A stretch of 29,105 bases of DNA from a virus. Of the stretch, positions 1 to 5,961 are shown piece after piece. Location of the stretch: positions 1-29,105 of the IMG/VR virus record IMGVR_UViG_3300021964_011278, one strand, 5' to 3'. A program made the translations under genes and the position numbers. Each line of letters opens with the position of its first letter. The first letter of the stretch is position 1. A model generated the notes under the pieces. It was not told where the DNA came from, made no database searches, and saw nothing but the letters and a program-made list of their open reading frames with translations.

Positions 1-29
1 ATAGCAAAGATTGTGCCGAATGGCAACAT
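1..29 (-). CDS. Start of an unidentified protein, cut by the window edge
   Basis: An ATG at 29 on the minus strand overlaps the stop of the preceding minus-strand gene (TAATG junction), the same tight coupling used throughout this window. Only nine codons (MLPFGTIFA) are visible before the sequence ends, so no family can be assigned. It is listed because it shows that the minus-strand operon continues to the left. Confidence 0.4.
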
Positions 30-379
30 TAAATTTTAAATAAATCTTGAATTGATTTGGCAGTATGTGCTGTAGTCACTTCGCCAAAGGTTTTAATGCG
101 TTGTGGAGGCATTACCACTTTTCCACGACGCCAAAACTCTCGTGCATCATACCAGTGATGACGCTCATAAGATCGCCACAGAGCATTGATGCGTTCAGCA
201 GCTTCATCAAACTCGTCGAATAAGGGATTTTCCAAAGATATGCGATCTTTGGCTTCATCCATCCACTCAACTGCACACCAAGGTGAAAATCGAGCTACAT
301 TGACAGCTTCTCGCAGAGTGCGTTTCACACTCCACACAGAGTATCCGCCAGGTGAAAATTTAGGTGTTGATCTAGCCAT
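29..379 (-). CDS. Unidentified 116-residue protein
   Basis: I do not recognise the family. The start ATG at 379 is preceded by a strong Shine-Dalgarno core (GGAG in TTAGGAGAA, about 11 nt upstream on the minus strand). The protein is rich in Arg, Trp and Glu, with a charged helical middle (roughly residues 35-75) holding several tryptophans and no predicted membrane segment. It is the third gene of a minus-strand operon starting at 639, and its stop overlaps the start of the next gene. Opposite orientation to the rest of the window suggests a separately controlled early or accessory module. The plus-strand reading of the same DNA (186-398) is treated as a shadow. Confidence 0.7.
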   Translation of the reverse strand: MARSTPKFSPGGYSVWSVKRTLREAVNVARFSPWCAVEWMDEAKDRISLENPLFDEFDEAAERINALWRSYERHHWYDAREFWRRGKVVMPPQRIKTFGEVTTAHTAKSIQDLFKI

Positions 380-470
380 AGATTGTATATTCTCCTAATG
401 ATACGATTAAAAGGATGATAAGTGAGTATTGAACAATTTTAAGTAAGCAGTAGGTGGTTAAGTCAGCCAT
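372..470 (-). CDS. Possible 32-residue single-pass membrane peptide
   Basis: A short minus-strand frame starts with ATG at 470 inside the last codons of the preceding gene and ends at TAG (374-372), overlapping the start of the following gene by a few bases. It encodes a hydrophobic core (residues about 13-27: VQYSLIILLIVSLGE) that could span a membrane. An AAAGG-like site lies about 8 nt upstream. It fills exactly the gap between two genes that would otherwise be separated by about 80 nt, which is why I list it. At this length it could be chance, and the function is unknown. Confidence 0.35.
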   Translation of the reverse strand: MADLTTYCLLKIVQYSLIILLIVSLGEYTIYG

Positions 471-639
471 TTACTGCCTTTTCTTGTAAGTGATTGAAGT
501 GATCTACAATGTCAACAATGAATCGAGCTGCAAAGAACTCACCGTGTGATTCTTTTAACAGTTCATACTCCTGCATTGTTTCAGGTGAGTGTTGTGTGAG
601 GACAGCTTTTGCCTCTGCAAGTGATGGACGTTTGTGCAT
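463..639 (-). CDS. Small unidentified 58-residue protein
   Basis: The frame starts at ATG 639 (minus strand) after an AAGGA Shine-Dalgarno sequence and ends with TGA at 465-463. The product is mostly helical and charged: an N-terminal MHKRPSLAEAKAVL segment, an acidic middle, then an amphipathic stretch (FFAARFIVDIVDHF). There is no cysteine, signal peptide or membrane segment. It would be the first gene of the minus-strand operon and it explains an otherwise empty 340-base stretch. The family is not recognised. Support is the Shine-Dalgarno sequence, position and plausible composition only. Confidence 0.6.
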   Translation of the reverse strand: MHKRPSLAEAKAVLTQHSPETMQEYELLKESHGEFFAARFIVDIVDHFNHLQEKAVNG

Positions 640-719
640 TCGTCATTCCTTATTATGGTTGAATAGTTATAAGACAATTTATTCTTGACTTATAAAAACA
701 TTATAGCTAAAATAATCAC
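640..719. promoter_or_regulatory. Divergent promoter region between the two operons
   Basis: This 80-bp AT-rich spacer separates the minus-strand operon from the plus-strand operon. On the plus strand, TTGACT (685-690), a 17-nt spacer and TAAAAT (708-713) form a housekeeping-sigma-like promoter ending just before the ATG at 720, so the transcript would be nearly leaderless. On the minus strand, TTGTCT followed 16 nt later by TAATAA could drive the leftward genes, but that match is weaker. Promoter function is inferred from sequence alone. Confidence 0.5.
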
Positions 720-908
720 ATGTATGCAACTGAAAAATATGTTCGAATGGAAGTGAAAGACGTTCATTCGCAAATTCATGAGCTGGCAAATGATCTTGGT
801 GGAGACATTCGTTTTTTACACCAAGAGATCACTGAACAGCGCAATTTAATTGAACAACTAGTTCAAGACATTTCAGAGTTAAGAGAGAAATTTAATGCCC
901 AGCTATAA
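720..908 (+). CDS. Small coiled-coil protein, 62 residues
   Basis: Almost the whole protein has heptad-like spacing of hydrophobic residues (VKDVHSQIHELANDL, then FLHQEITEQRNLIEQLVQDISEL), predicting a coiled coil that probably oligomerises. There is no other recognisable domain. It is the first gene of the plus-strand operon, directly downstream of a TTGACT-N17-TAAAAT promoter, and its 3' end overlaps the next start by 14 nt. The partner is unknown. It could be a small scaffold or regulatory helper, but this is a guess from shape only. Confidence 0.6.
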   Translation: MYATEKYVRMEVKDVHSQIHELANDLGGDIRFLHQEITEQRNLIEQLVQDISELREKFNAQL

Positions 909-1161
909 AGTTGTGTTATTTTCTGATTCAATACATCAACAATACATGATTGATCAGGAATTAGCAATTAATAATGCACTTCCTCAAGTAACCACTGAAC
1001 AAGCTACTCATGAAGATGCTCGTCTTGCGCTCTATTCTACAATTCCCACTCGAATGCCTGCACTGTTAGTTCTCAAAGATGGTGCGCGGCTACAAATAAG
1101 GCACGCCAAGCGTGGTCATGATGAAATCGTGACTTGGATAAAATCTATAGTTGGCGTATAG
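895..1161 (+). CDS. Small protein, possibly thioredoxin-fold without active-site cysteines
   Basis: This 88-residue protein starts at ATG 895 inside the end of the preceding gene. The C-terminal half (IPTRMPALLVLKDGARLQI) resembles the cis-proline strand and following beta-hairpin of thioredoxin-like proteins, where the sequence is usually xMPTxxxFKDG. The protein has no cysteine at all, so it cannot carry a CxxC redox centre. If the fold is right, it would be a binding or structural variant. The start YKVVLFSDS also fits a first beta strand. The family assignment is weak; the gene itself is well supported by position and overlap. Confidence 0.6.
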   Translation: MPSYKVVLFSDSIHQQYMIDQELAINNALPQVTTEQATHEDARLALYSTIPTRMPALLVLKDGARLQIRHAKRGHDEIVTWIKSIVGV

Positions 1162-2252
1162 TGCCTAAAGCTATTGCCTTTATTCCTCATAAACAACGAA
1201 TCGAACAACATCGCGTAGACTATTTGCGTGTCATTTCTGATGCTATGGAGTATCCTTTTCAAGCAGAAGATGGCCGTGAACTAGCTCCAATTCAACAAAA
1301 ACTAGCTCAAGCTTGTGCTACGTACTCAAAACTCCCCTACTGGTCTTTTACTAATTGCTGTACAGATTCATTGCAAATGGCTGTGCAACTTTTAACTAAT
1401 GTAGGTGATAGAGTGATAGTTCCGGCATATGGATGGAGAGCTTTTTCTAATGCTCCTACTATTATGGGTCGTGAGGTTGATTTTTGTGATATTGATACAA
1501 CAGGAAATGTTGATTTGAACGAACTTGAATCTATGATAAAGCAAGAAGCTCCAGCTGCTGTGATCATAGTACATAACTTTGGAACTATTGTAGATGTGTC
1601 TCAAATTGCTTCTACGTGTGAACGCTATGGAGTAAAGATAATTGAAGACGCTGCTCCATCGTTCTATATGGGTGAGCCTTATACATATAAACCTGGTCAC
1701 TCATCAGATGTAGTGTGTTATTCTTTTGATTTTACAAAGTTTCCTGGCTGTTTAGGATCAGGAGGTGGACTTGCTACTCGTGATGCTGAGTTATCTGATA
1801 GAATCTATGAACTTCAAGCACATGGCACAGATCGCAACAAACAAGTTGTAGGAATTGGAACAAAGAGTTTTATGGATAATACTTCTTGTGCTGTTCTTTT
1901 AAAAGAGTTTGAGATTTTTGAACAAAATCAGTATCGAGAGCGTCGAAGACAGAATGCTACTTGGTATATAAACAATCTTCCCTATAAATCTATACCAGGA
2001 GAAAATTATATTTGGGAAAGGTATTCAATGTTTGTTCCTTCAAAAGAAGTTGTGGATGTTTTAGAGCGACTTCACTCTATTAAGTGTTTAGCTCGTACAA
2101 TGTTCAAACAACCTCTTAACACCTATTCTTTTTATAAAAGCCGTAAACATCTTCCTAAAGTACTGCACTTTGTAGATAACTTAGTACATCTTCCTTGTCA
2201 TCAACATATGACTGAAGAAGAGTTGATAAGAATAAAAGAAGTATTATCATGA
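1161..2252 (+). CDS. DegT/DnrJ/EryC1-type PLP sugar aminotransferase
   Basis: This is a fold-type I PLP enzyme of the DegT/DnrJ/EryC1/StrS family, which transaminates a nucleotide-linked ketosugar to an aminosugar. With the GTG start at 1161 (overlapping the upstream stop by one base), the PLP-contacting Asp is in IIEDAAPS (about D163) and the Schiff-base Lys is in SFDFTKFPG (about K193), followed by the typical glycine-rich GSGGGLA. Length (about 363 residues) is normal for the family. A TTG at 1134 in the same frame would add nine residues. The downstream gene, overlapping by ATGA, is an NAD-dependent epimerase, which fits a sugar-nucleotide pathway. The exact sugar cannot be told. Confidence 0.85.
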   Translation: MPKAIAFIPHKQRIEQHRVDYLRVISDAMEYPFQAEDGRELAPIQQKLAQACATYSKLPYWSFTNCCTDSLQMAVQLLTNVGDRVIVPAYGWRAFSNAPTIMGREVDFCDIDTTGNVDLNELESMIKQEAPAAVIIVHNFGTIVDVSQIASTCERYGVKIIEDAAPSFYMGEPYTYKPGHSSDVVCYSFDFTKFPGCLGSGGGLATRDAELSDRIYELQAHGTDRNKQVVGIGTKSFMDNTSCAVLLKEFEIFEQNQYRERRRQNATWYINNLPYKSIPGENYIWERYSMFVPSKEVVDVLERLHSIKCLARTMFKQPLNTYSFYKSRKHLPKVLHFVDNLVHLPCHQHMTEEELIRIKEVLS

Positions 2253-3175
2253 AAATCTTAATTACAGGCGGATTAGGATTTATTGGATCTCACCTTGTAG
2301 CAGCTTTTGGGCACAAGCATAGCGTGGATATACAAGATAATTTTTCAGAAGATTATATTGGTTATAAAATGATTCACAGAGGCTCACAAGGACTCTGTGA
2401 AACTAATGAGATAGAGAAAAAGCACAGAAAACTAAACCTTGAATACAGACTTAAAATGATTCAAGGTAAATATAATGAAATATTTAGATATTGGACTTTT
2501 AATCAACTTCCTAAAAAAGAGTATGATTTAATTATCAACTGTGGTTCGCTGTGTGAAGCAATACTATCAGGATATGTTTCACATTTCTCAAGAGAATCAA
2601 TATTTGTAGGAACTCAACAAATTAAACGTCAATTTCCTCAAACACCTGTGCTACACATAAGTAGTAGCATGGTTTATGGCACTTGGGAAGAAGTAATTGA
2701 CGAGCAGTACTCTTTAGGATCTGAGAACCCTTATGGTGCTAATAAAATAAAGGCAGAAAAGGTTTGCGACAAAAATGATGTAATTTTGCGGCCCATACAT
2801 GTTTATGGTATAGGTGATTCAAAATTTCCAATCTGGATGAACATAGAGCGACAGATTGCAGCCGCAAAACCAGTACTTATAGAAGAAGCTGGATGTATTT
2901 ATATCAACGACTTTGTACTAGCAGTAAAAAATATTGTAGACAAATGGATTCCAGGAACGTATAATATATCCTACATATTTAGAAGATCAGCTGAAGCACT
3001 AAAAACAGTTTATCCTAAACCTTTTGAGACACAAATCAAACTTGGTCCAACAGGTAAACCTCGTGGGTTATTAAACTGTGATAAGCTAATAAAAACATTT
3101 GGAGTTGACTTTGAATACCAAACCTATGAGGAAACAGTCAGAGACTATTATAGACGATATGAAGATATATGTTAA
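2249..3175 (+). CDS. NAD-dependent epimerase/dehydratase (extended SDR)
   Basis: An extended short-chain dehydrogenase/reductase acting on nucleotide sugars. The N terminus carries the Rossmann motif GGLGFIG (residues 7-13). A catalytic Ser cluster (SSS, 138-140) is followed by MVYGT and the YxxxK pair in PYGANK (Y162, K166). Length, 308 residues, is typical of UDP-glucose 4-epimerase-like members. It overlaps the aminotransferase upstream by ATGA, and its 3' end contains the start of the bS21 gene. The substrate is not defined by sequence; epimerase, dehydratase or reductase activity are all possible. Confidence 0.85.
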   Translation: MKILITGGLGFIGSHLVAAFGHKHSVDIQDNFSEDYIGYKMIHRGSQGLCETNEIEKKHRKLNLEYRLKMIQGKYNEIFRYWTFNQLPKKEYDLIINCGSLCEAILSGYVSHFSRESIFVGTQQIKRQFPQTPVLHISSSMVYGTWEEVIDEQYSLGSENPYGANKIKAEKVCDKNDVILRPIHVYGIGDSKFPIWMNIERQIAAAKPVLIEEAGCIYINDFVLAVKNIVDKWIPGTYNISYIFRRSAEALKTVYPKPFETQIKLGPTGKPRGLLNCDKLIKTFGVDFEYQTYEETVRDYYRRYEDIC

Positions 3176-3476
3176 AAATAATGACGTAGGTCGAGCCTTA
3201 CGTATCATGAAGAAAAAGATGTTAGCTGAAGGTCTTGGAAAAGAACTCAGAGATAGACGATTTTTTCGGTCAAAAGGTGAAGAGCGTAGGTTAGCAGAAA
3301 AAGCTGGACGAAAGCGTTGGGAAAAGAAACGTGCTCAACTAGAGCAAAAGTTTATACGTGAAGAACGCAATCAGATACGTAATAATCGAAAGAAAAAGAA
3401 TGTTCAAAGATCTAACCAAAATTCAAATCAATCTAGAAACCAATCACGTCCACCTCGCAATCAGAATCAACGATAA
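3159..3476 (+). CDS. rpsU: Ribosomal protein bS21 with low-complexity C-terminal tail
   Basis: Residues 1-65 match bS21, the small-subunit protein near the anti-Shine-Dalgarno end of 16S rRNA that helps initiation. Visible signatures are the N-terminal KIYVKNNDVGRALRIMKKK, the central ELRDRRFF, and the basic helix RRLAEKAGRKRWEKK. I chose ATG 3159, which gives exactly this N terminus, rather than the longer frame from 3099. The protein is 105 residues, longer than the usual 60-70, with an Asn/Gln/Ser/Arg-rich tail after about residue 80. It overlaps the epimerase by 17 nt. Phage-encoded bS21 is a known phenomenon, and incorporation into host ribosomes is the expected role. Confidence 0.88.
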   Translation: MKIYVKNNDVGRALRIMKKKMLAEGLGKELRDRRFFRSKGEERRLAEKAGRKRWEKKRAQLEQKFIREERNQIRNNRKKKNVQRSNQNSNQSRNQSRPPRNQNQR

Positions 3477-3717
3477 TCACGTTCATAACCTAGTTTTTTC
3501 ATTTGATACTTTTACTCATATTATGAGTAAGGATGTAGAAAAGTGGTGTGGACAAATACATGGAAGATATTGGGAGTTGCAAAAGCTTTCAAACCGTGTT
3601 AAACTCTTTTCAGAATCATATGAATATCATTATAGATTTTCTTTAGATGAATGGAATACGATTCGTAGACAATTTTTAAAATGCTTGAAAAAATATACGT
3701 TGCACAAGAAGCAATAA
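3400..3717 (+). CDS. Unidentified protein; start uncertain
   Basis: The open frame continues from within the bS21 gene to 3717 and overlaps the FkbM methyltransferase start by 37 nt. The credible part begins near 3475, just after the bS21 stop: a beta-like stretch (HVHNLVFSFDTFTHI) followed by KDVEKWCGQIHGRYWELQKLS and an aromatic C-terminal segment. The only in-frame ATGs are at 3400, deep in the bS21 tail, and at 3522, which would drop the beta stretch. A non-AUG start (ATC or ATT near 3470) or coupling to bS21 termination is possible. Family not recognised. Confidence 0.5.
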   Translation: MFKDLTKIQINLETNHVHLAIRINDNHVHNLVFSFDTFTHIMSKDVEKWCGQIHGRYWELQKLSNRVKLFSESYEYHYRFSLDEWNTIRRQFLKCLKKYTLHKKQ

Positions 3718-4430
3718 ATAATAATGTAAACAAGAGATTACTAGGTAAAAACCCATCCTTAGATTATAGTGGCGCAATAGGTTGGGAATATGATGTCATG
3801 GATTGGCATACTATGTATCTTGGTTTATTCCTTATTGATACTTTTAAGATTGATAAAAATCAATGTATTGATATAGGTGGTTTTAAAGGATTTTTTTCAT
3901 CTGTTTATAGTAGACATTTTAAAGAAGTACACACTTTTGAACCAAATCCTTACGCCTATATTACAGCTAAGTTAAGTTTTAAAAGACAAGAGTTACCTAA
4001 CGTAACTCTTCACAAAATTCCACTATTTGAGGAAGAAAAAGAAACAAATTTTTATTTAAATTTTTATGATACAGATAAGAAATTTGTAGCAGCTCAGAGT
4101 AATTTAGAAAAAAAACCAAAAAACTCAAATTTCTATACTGAAGTTATCAAAGTAAAAACAAGAACTTTAGATAGTTTTAGTTTTAAACCATCTTTTATTA
4201 AAATTGACGTTGAAGGCTTTGGTCTCGAAGTTATTAATGGGGGGTGGAACACCATTACAACTTATAAACCTTTTATTCAAATTGAAAATGATATTGTTTT
4301 AGAAAATAATGATGTTATTGAAAATCTGTTGAAAGATATTGGTTACAAAAAAATTGATACGAAAGACTATTTACACGTTTATAACGGTAACTGGGATCTG
4401 ACAGATAGTTATTTTTTGCATAATGGTTAA
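3681..4430 (+). CDS. FkbM-family SAM-dependent methyltransferase
   Basis: A class I S-adenosylmethionine methyltransferase of the FkbM type, a family that often O-methylates sugars in glycan clusters. The SAM-binding loop is CIDIGGFKGFFS (around residues 62-73), the acidic strand end is HTFEPNP (about 84-90), and the family hallmark KIDVEGFGLEVINGG follows at about 174-188. Length, 249 residues, is normal. It is the last gene of the first plus-strand operon, and its final codons contain a hairpin and T-run that look like a terminator. Methylation of the sugar made by the upstream aminotransferase/epimerase pair is a reasonable inference. Confidence 0.8.
   Translation: MLEKIYVAQEAINNNVNKRLLGKNPSLDYSGAIGWEYDVMDWHTMYLGLFLIDTFKIDKNQCIDIGGFKGFFSSVYSRHFKEVHTFEPNPYAYITAKLSFKRQELPNVTLHKIPLFEEEKETNFYLNFYDTDKKFVAAQSNLEKKPKNSNFYTEVIKVKTRTLDSFSFKPSFIKIDVEGFGLEVINGGWNTITTYKPFIQIENDIVLENNDVIENLLKDIGYKKIDTKDYLHVYNGNWDLTDSYFLHNG
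4388..4417 (+). terminator. Probable intrinsic terminator inside the end of the FkbM gene
   Basis: TAACT (4388-4392) and ATCT (4396-4399) pair with AGAT (4403-4406) and AGTTA (4407-4411), closing a 3-nt loop, with a GGG bulge on the 5' side. Six Ts follow at 4412-4417. It lies just upstream of a new promoter, where termination of the first operon would be expected. The stem is short and AT-rich, so efficiency is uncertain. Confidence 0.4.
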
Positions 4431-4445
4431 ATAGTTTTATATAAT
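4416..4445 (+). promoter_or_regulatory. Housekeeping-sigma-like promoter for the 4471 gene
   Basis: TTGCAT (4416-4421), an 18-nt spacer and a perfect TATAAT (4440-4445). Transcription would start near 4452, leaving a short leader with GGAG at 4460-4463. The -35 form TTGC recurs before 25573 and 26685. Confidence 0.6.
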
Positions 4446-4470
4446 CTCCCTATAACTAATGGAGATTTAT

Positions 4471-4719
4471 ATGAAAGCATTTAAAGGCACTTTTAAGAAA
4501 AAGAACGGTGAGTCTCGTCAAATGACTTTTGCTCGTTTAGCAGATTTACCAGACCAGTTTTTAGAGACTCGTATTAGTGGGGCTGGTTCTGAACAAAAGT
4601 ATCCTGACGGAATGGAGCTAGTTTGGGACTTAGAAGCAGACTCTTTTAGAATTTTCAACTGGAACACAGCAGAAGATTCTCCAAAGGAGCTAACTATTGA
4701 CGAAAGTCTCTTTTCATAA
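4471..4719 (+). CDS. Small conserved-looking phage protein, 82 residues
   Basis: I chose ATG 4471 because GGAG lies 7 nt upstream; a GTG- or ATG-led extension to 4459 would lose that spacing. The sequence begins MKAFKGTFKKKNGESRQMTFARL and continues with GMELVWDLEADSFRIFNW, an alternation of short strands and turns suggesting a small beta barrel. It resembles the small SH3/Sm-like proteins (WYL_2 type) common in T4-like phages, but I offer that only tentatively. It is the first gene behind a strong promoter, so early expression is likely. Confidence 0.65.
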   Translation: MKAFKGTFKKKNGESRQMTFARLADLPDQFLETRISGAGSEQKYPDGMELVWDLEADSFRIFNWNTAEDSPKELTIDESLFS

Positions 4720-4996
4720 AGAATATGTCTTAGTAGAAACTGATACAATTAATTTAACAGATTTAAGAAATGCAGAATTGAGAATGTACTATATAGTAGA
4801 AATACATGATGTAGACTCAGAAGACATAGGTTGTATCATGAAAGAAAACGATGAAGGGCAATTAGCCCCAACTCGTTTTGATACATTCTCAAAAGCAAGA
4901 GTTCAAGCAGCATTAGTAGATGCTCAATTACCAAAAGGTAAATATACACATATTGTGAGTTTGAATGATGATAAATCTTCTGATGATAAAGCTTGA
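4697..4996 (+). CDS. Unidentified 99-residue protein with TTG start
   Basis: A TTG at 4697 is the likely start, because AAAGGAG lies 7 nt upstream (4683-4689) inside the previous gene. The next in-frame ATG would remove the first 29 residues, which look like genuine protein (beta-rich, YVLVETDTINLTDL). The C-terminal half has a helix (FDTFSKARVQAALVDAQL) and a strand (KYTHIVSLN), then an acidic tail. No catalytic motif is visible. It overlaps its upstream neighbour by 23 nt, which suggests translational coupling. Function unknown. Confidence 0.6.
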   Translation: MTKVSFHKEYVLVETDTINLTDLRNAELRMYYIVEIHDVDSEDIGCIMKENDEGQLAPTRFDTFSKARVQAALVDAQLPKGKYTHIVSLNDDKSSDDKA

Positions 4997-5087
4997 ACGC
5001 TGGTTTATAAAAATTTTTAAAATCAAAACTAAAGAACAACCAGATTACTTAGGATATAGAGCTTCTAAGAAGCGAACCAAACGCTAG
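4965..5087 (+). CDS. Possible 40-residue basic peptide overlapping the tmRNA acceptor piece
   Basis: A frame opening with two ATGs (4965, 4968) inside the end of the preceding gene runs to TAG at 5085-5087. The product is strongly basic: a hydrophobic-basic helix (KLERWFIKIFKIKTK), then a tail KKRTKR. A later ATG at 4983 is also possible. No good Shine-Dalgarno sequence is seen. The last part coincides with the tmRNA acceptor domain, so the two may have been selected together or the frame may be chance. Confidence 0.3.
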   Translation: MMINLLMIKLERWFIKIFKIKTKEQPDYLGYRASKKRTKR

Positions 5088-5331
5088 ACTGGACACGGGG
5101 GCAGTACCCGTCGTCTCCACCAATTTGTAGGCATCTACAGTTTCAGAGGGGACGAATTAGGATCGACAGGTAGTTAATAGGCAAGTGGAGAAGCAGGTGC
5201 GCAAGCGACCTAAACCGCAAGACTAAAACAACTGCAAATGATAATTTCGCAGCCGAGGACATCCGCCTAGCGGCTTAGTCTCATGGGGTATGGTTCCACC
5301 TAGCAACAGAACGGGCCATCAACCATATGAG
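5061..5331 (+). ncRNA. ssrA: Circularly permuted (two-piece) tmRNA
   Basis: The tRNA-like 3' half comes first and the tag-coding half second, as in alphaproteobacterial two-piece tmRNA. Acceptor piece: hairpin GCTTC-TAA-GAAGC (5061-5073), helix strand CTAGACT (5084-5090), T arm ACGGG/CCCGT (5095-5111) with a 7-nt loop GGCAGTA, acceptor strand CGTCTCC (5112-5118) and ACCA (5119-5122). The 25-nt intervening segment should be removed. The coding piece starts GGGGACG (5148-5154), giving a 7-bp acceptor stem with the G3-U70 wobble that alanyl-tRNA synthetase reads. AGTT and TAG (5172-5180) pair with CTAGACT, bulging AA. The tag frame follows at 5234, then a hairpin CTCA..TATGGTT/AACCATA-TGAG (5280-5331). 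Outer ends are approximate. The product should rescue stalled ribosomes and tag their peptides. Confidence 0.92.
5234..5278 (+). other. tmRNA proteolysis-tag reading frame (ANDNFAAEDIRLAA)
   Basis: The resume codon GCA at 5234 opens a 14-codon frame ending in TAG (5276-5278). The tag ANDNFAAEDIRLAA begins with the ANDNFA seen in alphaproteobacterial tags and ends in LAA, the C-terminal signal recognised by ClpXP-type proteases. An A-rich stretch (CTAAAACAAC) precedes the resume codon, as is typical of tmRNA. The acidic EDIR centre differs from the Caulobacter tag (ANDNFAEEFAVAA). Confidence 0.9.
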
Positions 5332-5337
5332 GGAATC

Positions 5338-5961
5338 ATGTCTAACATCTACATTCTTGGCAACGGCGGCTTTGCACAAGAAGTCTTTGAACAAATCATT
5401 TTAGGACACGCAGTTAAAGAAACTTTTGGAGGCTTCATCATTCTAAAAAATGATGAGGCTATTCTTATAGGTGAAGAAGGCTCTACTAAGTTTGATTACC
5501 CTGCATCAGCTCGTTTCATTTTAGCTACTGGTAATAAACAGTGGCGCAGAAACTTTATCTCACACTTTACATCTCAGTATCCTATTAATTCTTGGCATTT
5601 TCCAAATGTAGAAGCGGGCTATGCTCACGTATCAAAAATAAGCAAGATGGGCGTAGGTAATCTTTTTATGAATTTTTCTCTAATTAATGCAAACGCTGAT
5701 ATTGGTAATTTTAATATGTTGTATTCTTACTCTTCAATTCATCATGATACTATAATCGGAGATAATAATGTCTTCTCACCTTATGCAGGTCTTATGGGTT
5801 ATTGTAAGTTAGGAGACGAAAACTTTTTAGGAACTGGAACACACATCACTCCAAAATGTTCACTTGGTAATGAAAACACTCTTTCTGCTGGTGAAACACT
5901 ATTCGAAGATATGGAAGACAGACAGTTTTTTCAATCTGGAATCATACAGGATAAACCATGA
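5338..5961 (+). CDS. NeuD/PglD-like sugar O- or N-acyltransferase
   Basis: The N terminus MSNIYILGNGGFAQEVFEQI is a small Rossmann-like motif found in NeuD/PglD acyltransferases. The C-terminal half (from about residue 95) is a left-handed beta-helix of hexapeptide repeats (IGNFNM, IIGDNNVF, LGDENFLGTGTHI, LGNENTLSAG) that binds acyl-CoA. The product is 207 residues, normal for the family. I chose ATG 5338 with GAGGG just upstream; the longer frame from 5290 would read through the tmRNA. It is the first gene of the main glycan cassette and overlaps the next gene by ATGA. It likely acylates an aminosugar such as the product of the DegT enzyme. Confidence 0.8.
   Translation: MSNIYILGNGGFAQEVFEQIILGHAVKETFGGFIILKNDEAILIGEEGSTKFDYPASARFILATGNKQWRRNFISHFTSQYPINSWHFPNVEAGYAHVSKISKMGVGNLFMNFSLINANADIGNFNMLYSYSSIHHDTIIGDNNVFSPYAGLMGYCKLGDENFLGTGTHITPKCSLGNENTLSAGETLFEDMEDRQFFQSGIIQDKP

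Noticed and set aside
186-398. Plus-strand open frame opposite the 116-residue gene
   Set aside because: No upstream signal, composition typical of an antisense shadow (Ser/Arg rich), and it lies fully over a better-supported minus-strand gene with a strong Shine-Dalgarno site.
1337-1700. Two minus-strand open frames inside the aminotransferase
   Set aside because: They overlap the conserved PLP-enzyme motifs and show no family pattern or ribosome-binding site.
5290-5337. Upstream extension of the NeuD-like gene
   Set aside because: The extra codons are within the 3' part of the tmRNA and give no family similarity; ATG 5338 has a GAGGG site and begins with the typical NeuD/PglD motif.
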